A DNA stretch of 63,388 nucleotides from Chromatiales bacterium (GTDB lineage: Bacteria > Pseudomonadota > Gammaproteobacteria > Chromatiales > Chromatiaceae), in contig JAKSBX010000154.1 in the NCBI GenBank assembly GCA_022360905.1, forward strand, positions 1-63,388, written 5' to 3'. Below, piece after piece: positions 56,814-63,388 of the stretch (its first letter is position 1; the number at the start of each line of letters is the position of its first letter). The position numbers and the translations under genes were made by a program. Under the pieces are notes generated by a model. The model was given only the letters and a program-made list of their open reading frames with translations. It was not told the origin of the DNA and did no database searches.

Positions 56814-57104
56814 GGCCTGATAAGAAGCGTCTCAGCGGCGCTGTTGTCGCGGAAAAATGTGCCAATCTTGGCGCGAGGAGAGGAGTTTGGTTGTTCAAAA
56901 TGAACGACGAGCAACGCAGAGTGGTGCTTTTTCAGGGGTATCCCCCCAGTTTGACAAATCGCTGAGGGCTGGGCTTATCCTTTCGTCCAATGGTCGTATC
57001 GTTCGTTCCGTTAGACGACCGGCAACTCACTTAACCCACCTGGCTGGACAAAAAAATAGTCCCAGCACAGCGGATTGGGTTCGAGATATCAGGCTCGATT
57101 TCGT
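56814..57104. other. Intergenic region before the dCMP deaminase gene
   Basis: No gene. It starts with gggcctgataag, similar to the family B end. A near-perfect inverted pair gtgccaa-tc-ttggcgc lies near 56866. A run gctttttcagggg near 56925 looks hairpin-prone. No riboswitch is recognised. Confidence 0.35.
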
Positions 57105-57620
57105 ATGACGAAGTGGGATACCCGGTTTCTGGGGCTGGCCGCCTATATCTCAGCCTGGAGTAAGGACCCCTCTTCTCAGGTCGGTGCGGTGATTACCGAT
57201 GGAAATCGGATCATCTCGCTGGGCTATAACGGCTTTGCTGCCGGGGTGGAGGACAAGCCGGAACGACTCACGGACCGTGACTGCAAGCTCAACCTGACCA
57301 TTCATGCCGAAGAGAATGCCATGATCTTCGCCAAGCGGGGGTTGAATGGCTGTACGGTCTATGTCACCCATCCCCCCTGTCCAAGATGCGCTTCCAAACT
57401 GATCCAGGAAGAGGTGGGCCGCATCGTCTATGTAACGCCCAGTGAAGACTTTCTCTCACGTTGGGAGGCCGACCTCAAATTGTCCGCGGAGATGTATCGT
57501 GAGGCTGGGGTTGAAGTGACGCAGTACAACCTGGATGAGCTGAACCATGACAACGCCTCGATCACGATTGCCCCGGGCGGTCTGTTCAAGAACGTCATGA
57601 ATCTACTGCTACAGGAGTAG
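57105..57620 (+). CDS. dCMP deaminase family protein
   Basis: 171 residues with the zinc motif HAEENAMIFAK and PPCPRCASKLIQ (HAE...PCxxC). Deaminates dCMP to dUMP or a related nucleotide. ATG 57105 is used; the longer TTG reading to 57075 adds ten residues. Stand-alone. A tRNA- or riboflavin-type deaminase is less likely given the YISAWSKDPSSQVGAVI start. Confidence 0.84.
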   Translation: MTKWDTRFLGLAAYISAWSKDPSSQVGAVITDGNRIISLGYNGFAAGVEDKPERLTDRDCKLNLTIHAEENAMIFAKRGLNGCTVYVTHPPCPRCASKLIQEEVGRIVYVTPSEDFLSRWEADLKLSAEMYREAGVEVTQYNLDELNHDNASITIAPGGLFKNVMNLLLQE

Positions 57621-57746
57621 TTTTCCACCGCTGCAGGCGCTGATCCTCACCACGCTGGGCGAGTTATCTTACTGAATCAGTTACCAGATCTGGATCTTGG
57701 CATGGCTGTTTGGTCAGAGTTTATTAACCCTGCGGCTGAAAGCGAA

Positions 57747-58511
57747 CTATTTGGCCACTGGGTCAATAGGTTCCTCTCTATGGAGTTCGTCCAGGTTATG
57801 CAGCTCATCCAACATCATACGGTAGACCTTACCGCTTTGGTTGCGCTCAATTTTGATTGGCAGGTAACCCAACTCCGTGGCGAACCAGATGGTGTAGTCT
57901 GATGCACCGGTCCCTTTGCTCCGCTCTACCCTCAGGCATCGGTATTCGACATCGGACGACGCCACCGTCTCTTCACCAACCACCCGGAATTGATAGTTTT
58001 TTATTTTTCCTCCATCGGCTACCTGGTAGCTGATCTGTTGTTTGCCCTGGGCCAGATGGATCCTGACCTGTAGCTGCTGGCTGAGTTTATCCTGTGTGGC
58101 GGCCCGGATAGGCTGGGACCAGGTGACACCCCGGCTGGTTGTGGCGGCGTGTTCCGTTTGCCAATCGAATTTGACTTCGCTGTTTTCAGATTGCTGATCT
58201 TTGTCCCTGTAGGTGTATCGGTGGGGCGTGATTTGGCCCATCAGATAGCTCCCCTGACTCTCTTCGATCACTTCATTGCGACTGAACAGGTTCGCCAACA
58301 GGCTGGGTTGGCTGTGGGCAGTGTAGCGATAGGAGCCGTCTGGTTTCAGTTCGAGACTCAAAGTCAGCCGCCCAAGTGGCAGGATGTTTCTGTGTACGGT
58401 GAATTCAGCTGTAAAAGGTGTTAATCGTTCATCGGCGGCCGCGTTGAGGATGGTGAAGCAGGTCAGAAATGCTCCCAGTAGCCCATGTCGGAACAAGCCA
58501 GTCCGAGACAT
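57747..58511 (-). CDS. DUF3108 domain protein, exported
   Basis: 254 residues from ATG 58511: signal peptide (LLGAFLTCFTILNAAA) and the DUF3108 pattern AEFTVHRNILPLGRLTLSLELKPDGSYRYTAHSQP. The family has a beta-rich lipid- or polymer-binding fold in the periplasm with no assigned activity. It starts 7 bp after the purN stop, so purM-purN-this gene make an operon, common in gammaproteobacteria. Confidence 0.85.
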   Translation of the reverse strand: MSRTGLFRHGLLGAFLTCFTILNAAADERLTPFTAEFTVHRNILPLGRLTLSLELKPDGSYRYTAHSQPSLLANLFSRNEVIEESQGSYLMGQITPHRYTYRDKDQQSENSEVKFDWQTEHAATTSRGVTWSQPIRAATQDKLSQQLQVRIHLAQGKQQISYQVADGGKIKNYQFRVVGEETVASSDVEYRCLRVERSKGTGASDYTIWFATELGYLPIKIERNQSGKVYRMMLDELHNLDELHREEPIDPVAK

Positions 58512-58518
58512 GATGGGC

Positions 58519-59183
58519 TTACCGGATAGGATCCTGTGGGGCAAAGACCACAGGTTGAAGCAGTTTTTTATTATCCAGGATGACCTCTCCAGTTTCATTC
58601 AGTTGTAGCCGCTTTTGAGCATACCAGCGAAGGGTCAGTGGGTAGAGCTGGTGCTCCTTTTTCAGCACCCTCTCTGCCAGGCTCTGGGGATCGTCCTGTG
58701 GTAGCACGGCCACTTGTGCCTGGGCGATCAGTGGGCCGCCGTCGAGCTCTTCCGTGACAAAATGTACACTGACCCCATGCAGCTGATCACCCGCCTCCAA
58801 TGCCCGCTTATGGGTGTGCAGGCCGGTATATTTAGGTAACAGGGAAGGGTGAATGTTGAGCAGCCGCCCGGCATAATGACGCACGAACGGCGTCGTCAGG
58901 ATGCGCATAAAACCGGCAAGCACCACCAACGCCGGCTGGTATTTATCGATCAGCTCGATCAGGGCCTGATCGTAACTGGCTCGGTCAGCAAAGGTTCGGT
59001 GGTCAAGCACGGCGGTTTCAATGGCCGCCGATGAGGCCCGTTGCAGGCCGTAGACATCGGGACGATTGCTGATAACCGCTGCAATCTCAATCGGCAGGTC
59101 ACGCTGGCTGGCATCGATGATCGCCTGCAGATTGGAGCCATTCCCGGAGATCAGCACCACAACCTTCGGGTGCTGAACCCTGG

Positions 59184-59187
<4 letters not shown>
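58519..59187 (-). CDS. purN: Phosphoribosylglycinamide formyltransferase PurN
   Basis: 222 residues. Adds formyl from 10-formyl-THF to GAR in purine synthesis. Phosphate loop SGNGSNLQ, catalytic Asn/His in NIHPSLLP, and Asp in [10 protein letters not shown]. Overlaps purM by 4 bp. Confidence 0.95.
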
Positions 59188-60254
<1,067 letters not shown>

Positions 60255-60435
60255 GAGACGATACTCCCGATTGTCAAAAAAATTCAGAACGGAATTCTAT
60301 CAGAAGATGATTCACTAGTACTCCTTCAGCATGATAATTACGGATGCACCGAGTCGAGAAGCGGCTAGCCGCGCGACCGCAGGACTGGCAGCGCTAATCC
60401 AAGGGAGCACAACAACAGACCCAGCAGGGCGTATT

Positions 60436-60457
60436 GGATTAGTGCTAACAGGCCCTA
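60436..60457. repeat. Family B repeat, copy 8
   Basis: ggattagtgctaacaggcccta, between divergent purM and the DUF2066 gene. A segment gcgctaatccaa about 40 bp earlier could pair with its left half. The gap 60255-60558 shows nothing more. Confidence 0.6.
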
Positions 60458-60558
60458 GCTTTGTGATGGCTGAATTTTCATCTTTTTTCCAGGCGCGTTA
60501 ATATGCCGGGTTGTTAGGGCCGATCCTGTTTACAAACCCAGGGAATGTGTGATCTGAA

Positions 60559-61680
60559 ATGAGTCGATTTCCGCTACCGCTTATCTGTAACTGGTTGTTT
60601 CTGGCTTTACTGCTGGGGAGTCACTCTGCTGTTCGTGCGGAGGCTGTAACCAATCTCTATGAGGCTGAAGTGGCGGTCTCCGGGCAGGGTGGTGAGGCCC
60701 GCTCGAAAGGCATTCGAGAGGCATTTGCAGGCGTGTTGGTCAAAGTCAGCGGCGATAGCAGCCTGCTTGATAATCCGGAGGTGGGGCAACTGCTGAGCAG
60801 AGGTTCCAGGTTGGTGCAGCAGTACCGTTATAAGCCACTGCCCAGTGCCTCTGAGGGGGTGGAAGAAGGTGCACCGGATCGCCTCCTCTGGGCGCGCTTC
60901 GATGCCCGTGCGGTCAATCGGTTACTGCGAGAGAGCGGTGTGCCTGTGTGGGGGGAGACCCGCCCATCGATGCTGCTCTGGCTGGGAGAGGAAGAGGGCG
61001 CCCGAAGGTCGCTGATCTCCCCTGACCGGGCCTCATCCTTGAAGCAGCAGCTGACGCAGACCGCCGATGCCCGGGGTTTGCCCCTGGTATGGCCTCTGAT
61101 GGATATCGAAGATCAAAGGGCGGTACAGGTCAGTGACCTTTGGGGCGGCTTTGAAGAGAATATCCGACGCGCCTCAGATCGTTATTTGCCTGATGTGATA
61201 CTGGTTGGGCGACTCTCCTATCGTGGTCAGGGCAGTTGGCGGGGTGAGTGGATTCTCTATCTGCCCGATAAAATCAACCGCTGGCAGACCTATGCCGAAA
61301 CCAAGGCAGCCGTGGCGATAACGGGGATGGAGCAGGCGGTCGATGCCTTGGCGCTAAGATTCGCCCCGCAACAGGTCAGTCAGGGAATATCCAGTTTGAG
61401 ATTGCGGGTCCATGGGCTCTCCCGACTCGCCGACTACGCCCTGGTTCAGGACTACCTGCGTTCGTTGGCGATGATCGATCACGTAGATCTACTGGCAGCA
61501 GACACGGAGCAGGTAAGCTTTCTGCTGCGGGTCCATGGTGGGCGCGATGCCCTGGTAAGAGGTATTCAGCTGGGCTCGGTGCTCGAACCGATGGTCATGC
61601 AGGTCAGTCCCGATCCGGATCAGCCGGAGATCAGTGAGGAGTCGGTAGACGGTGAGGGGCTGGACTACCGGCTGCGCTAA
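60559..61680 (+). CDS. DUF2066 domain protein, exported
   Basis: 373 residues with a signal peptide (ICNWLFLALLLGSHSAVRA) and the DUF2066 signature EAEVAVSGQGGEARSKGIREAFAGVLVKVSGDSSLL. Function unknown. The family is usually found between purMN and a CDP-alcohol phosphotransferase, as here. Confidence 0.87.
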   Translation: MSRFPLPLICNWLFLALLLGSHSAVRAEAVTNLYEAEVAVSGQGGEARSKGIREAFAGVLVKVSGDSSLLDNPEVGQLLSRGSRLVQQYRYKPLPSASEGVEEGAPDRLLWARFDARAVNRLLRESGVPVWGETRPSMLLWLGEEEGARRSLISPDRASSLKQQLTQTADARGLPLVWPLMDIEDQRAVQVSDLWGGFEENIRRASDRYLPDVILVGRLSYRGQGSWRGEWILYLPDKINRWQTYAETKAAVAITGMEQAVDALALRFAPQQVSQGISSLRLRVHGLSRLADYALVQDYLRSLAMIDHVDLLAADTEQVSFLLRVHGGRDALVRGIQLGSVLEPMVMQVSPDPDQPEISEESVDGEGLDYRLR

Positions 61681-61696
61681 CTACCGATCAATCACC

Positions 61697-62251
61697 ATGC
61701 AGCTTCGAGATATTCCCAATCTGATCAGTATCCTGCGAATCCTGCTGACCCTGCCGATCGTCTGGTTGCTGCTGGAACAGCAGTTCTCCCATGCCCTGAT
61801 CCTGTTTGCAGTAGCCGGCTTTTCCGACGGTCTGGATGGATTTCTTGCCAAAAGGTTCGGTTGGCAGAGCTATTTGGGTGGATTATTGGATCCCCTGGCC
61901 GATAAAGCACTACTGATGAGTTCCTTCCTGGTGCTTGGCGGGCAGGGATTGATCCCGATCTGGCTGGTGCTGTTGGTGATCTTTCGTGATCTGACCATTG
62001 TCGGTGGGGCACTCTACTATAACTTCAGCGTGGAAGAGGTGGATGCAGATCCGAGCCTGATCAGTAAGCTCAATACCCTGTTGCAGATCATGCTGGTATT
62101 GTTGGTGGTTACAGATGCCGGGCCGTTTCCACTGCCTGAACCGCTGATCGAATGGCTGATCTGGGGGACGGGGCTGACGACTTTGATCAGTGGTGTCGCC
62201 TATGTCTGGGTCTGGAGCAACAAAGCGCGGAAAAAAGGCTGGCGGATATAA
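61697..62251 (+). CDS. CDP-alcohol phosphatidyltransferase
   Basis: 184 residues from ATG 61697, 16 bp after DUF2066. An inner-membrane phospholipid synthase with catalytic D-G-x2-A-K-x8-G-x3-D-x3-D, spanning DGFLAKRFGW to LDPLADK. The usual Arg after Ala is Lys here. Four to six membrane helices. Close to phosphatidylglycerophosphate synthase; the exact alcohol acceptor is not resolved. Confidence 0.9.
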   Translation: MQLRDIPNLISILRILLTLPIVWLLLEQQFSHALILFAVAGFSDGLDGFLAKRFGWQSYLGGLLDPLADKALLMSSFLVLGGQGLIPIWLVLLVIFRDLTIVGGALYYNFSVEEVDADPSLISKLNTLLQIMLVLLVVTDAGPFPLPEPLIEWLIWGTGLTTLISGVAYVWVWSNKARKKGWRI

Positions 62252-62407
62252 AATCTGGACAATATTCAGATAATCAGAGTTTATTTCCTGTTGTGGTTGG
62301 TTAATCCAACCGATTTCGCACTTTAAAGAGCATGGCGCTTGTGATGCCGAACAGCTAGACTATAGTTGGAAAAAATAAGTATCTATGTGACTTACGGAGA
62401 AAAGTTA

Positions 62408-62959
62408 ATGAGAGTTACCAGTTTTATTGTTGCCATTGGCTTACTGATCTCTTCCGCTATCGCACAGGCGGAAATCTTCGCTGATGGCTCAGGTATCGAG
62501 GGAAATAACTACTTCGGTGTTATGGTCGCTTCCCCTCAGTATAAGGAAGATGATTCCAATACCGACTTCCGGGGTACCGGTCTGATCGCCAGGGGTGGCC
62601 GTGAGTTTTTCAAATACTTCGCGGTTGAGGGCCATTTCGGTATCTTCAGTGGCGATACTGTTAATGATACCACCTACCAGATCGACTACATGGGCAGTCT
62701 GTTCGCCAGAGGCAATATCTATCTGTTCGATGATCGCGCCCGTGCCTATATGATGCTGGGCGTCACCTATTTCGCGGGCGATGTGCCGAGATTCAAAGGT
62801 GATGACGATGTGGCGCCAGCCTTCGGTCTGGGATTGGAACTGTATGGCAATGAGCGCAATGCGATTACCCTAGAGGCGATGCGTTATGCCGACGGGGATC
62901 TGCACAATGTGGATTATAAGATAGATTCAATCAATATCGGCTATCTGCACCGTTTCTGA
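62408..62959 (+). CDS. Outer-membrane beta-barrel protein
   Basis: 183 residues from ATG 62408: signal peptide ending IAQA, then alternating beta strands (YFGVMVASPQY, GLIARGGREFFKYFAVEGHFGIFSG, ARAYMMLGVTYFAG) and a C-terminal YLHRF with the terminal Phe needed for BAM recognition. A small 8-stranded OmpA/OmpW-like barrel; no ligand known. Confidence 0.8.
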   Translation: MRVTSFIVAIGLLISSAIAQAEIFADGSGIEGNNYFGVMVASPQYKEDDSNTDFRGTGLIARGGREFFKYFAVEGHFGIFSGDTVNDTTYQIDYMGSLFARGNIYLFDDRARAYMMLGVTYFAGDVPRFKGDDDVAPAFGLGLELYGNERNAITLEAMRYADGDLHNVDYKIDSINIGYLHRF

Positions 62960-62968
62960 TTCAATCCC

Positions 62969-63007
62969 CTGCAACTGACTGCCGGGGGAGTCTTCCCCCG
63001 GTTGCAG
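62969..63007. terminator. Bidirectional hairpin between OMP and pyrK genes
   Basis: Outer ctgcaa/ttgcag and inner ccggggga/tcccccgg stems with a 4-nt loop. Lies between convergent genes. Confidence 0.55.
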
Positions 63008-63036
63008 TTTCCAGCGGCGCCGCGCTATCGATCTCT

Positions 63037-63388
63037 TCAGTTGAACACGCTCGCTGCTTCAAATACCGGTCCATCGACACAGACTCGCTTCATCGCCGGC
63101 CCATCGGTTGTCTGTACTTCCACCACACAACCGGCACAGCCGCCAATTCCACAAGCCATAAACTCCTCCAGGGAGACCTGACAGGGTACCTGCCATTCAC
63201 TGGCCATGGCGGCAACGGCCTCCAGCATCGGGTGAGGGCCACAGGCGAAGATTTCAACTTGAGAACGGGTCTCCCTGTCGAGGTTTCTGAACCAGAGCTG
63301 CGCCAGTTCAGTGACGTAGCCCTGAAAGCAGCCGCTAAACGCCTGTTGGCTTGCCAGCCGGTTACCGATGCCCCAGTCATCCAGTAAA
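63037..63388 (-). CDS. pyrK: Dihydroorotate dehydrogenase electron-transfer subunit (partial)
   Basis: The C-terminal 116 residues or so; the gene runs off the right edge. It contains FACGPHPMLEAV for nucleotide binding and the 2Fe-2S cluster set CGIGGCAGC with a later Cys in KRVCVDGPVF. These are typical of PyrK-type ferredoxin reductase subunits of class 1B dihydroorotate dehydrogenase. Read from the edge the frame starts LLDDWGIGNRLASQQAF. Other FNR-like ends (for example HydG-type) are less likely given the exact CGIGGCAGC form. Confidence 0.85.
   Translation of the reverse strand, partial: LLDDWGIGNRLASQQAFSGCFQGYVTELAQLWFRNLDRETRSQVEIFACGPHPMLEAVAAMASEWQVPCQVSLEEFMACGIGGCAGCVVEVQTTDGPAMKRVCVDGPVFEAASVFN

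Overview
The window reads as the chromosome of a free-living or symbiotic gammaproteobacterium, probably a facultatively anaerobic, nitrate-respiring member of the Chromatiales / sulfur-oxidiser branch. The basis is gene content: a periplasmic nitrate reductase operon with NarX/NarL, a W/Mo aldehyde oxidoreductase cluster, PtsP next to RppH, and a purMN cluster next to DUF2066 and CDP-alcohol phosphotransferase genes. Species assignment is inference. Gene density is high. I found no tRNA, rRNA, CRISPR array, intact insertion sequence or prophage.

Layout: 1-3.4 kb holds a Ser/Thr kinase-HDOD-GAF fusion bounded by repeats. 3.5-9.2 kb holds a large secreted Ig-like repeat protein, a YceI protein, a HIRAN protein, two small unknown genes and a HAD phosphatase. 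9.4-12.4 kb is rppH-ptsP. 12.6-16.7 kb is a PAS histidine kinase with an NtrC-type regulator. 17-20.9 kb has an SH3 membrane protein, argF, argD with a possible attenuator, a CopD-like protein and a decayed ZIP-transporter remnant. 20.9-31.3 kb is a self-contained nitrate module on the minus strand: narX-narL, then napFDAGHBC, then moaA. A perfect FNR box and a perfect 7-2-7 NarL/NarP site lie between narL and napF. 31.5-35.4 kb has an unknown gene, a SLC13/TrkA-C permease and a divergent LysR regulator. 36-40.2 kb is an aorABCD-type cluster plus a small fifth gene. 40.3-47.3 kb carries a GDSL hydrolase, pyruvate kinase, a glycerophosphodiester phosphodiesterase lipoprotein, sodB, a lone hydantoinase B and an ABM-fold protein. 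47.3-50.7 kb is a likely signalling unit: a minimal histidine kinase, a CheY-TPR protein and an HDOD protein. 51-63.4 kb carries recQ, an asnO-type amidotransferase, an HD-GYP phosphodiesterase, grxD, a dCMP deaminase-like gene, DUF3108-purN-purM, DUF2066, a CDP-alcohol phosphotransferase, an outer-membrane barrel and the end of pyrK running off the right edge.

Three intergenic repeat families recur. Family A is a long imperfect palindrome with the core gcggtgattggcgttcattt. Family B is a 22-bp motif ending in aacaggcccta that in two places supplies the stop codon of a gene. Family C is a 120-bp direct repeat on both sides of the first kinase gene.

Working together: NarX senses nitrate/nitrite and NarL with an FNR-type regulator should switch on nap; MoaA feeds cofactor synthesis for NapA and possibly for the aldehyde oxidoreductase. 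The least described parts are the kinase/CheY-TPR/HDOD trio, the STPK-HDOD-GAF fusion and the family B repeat.
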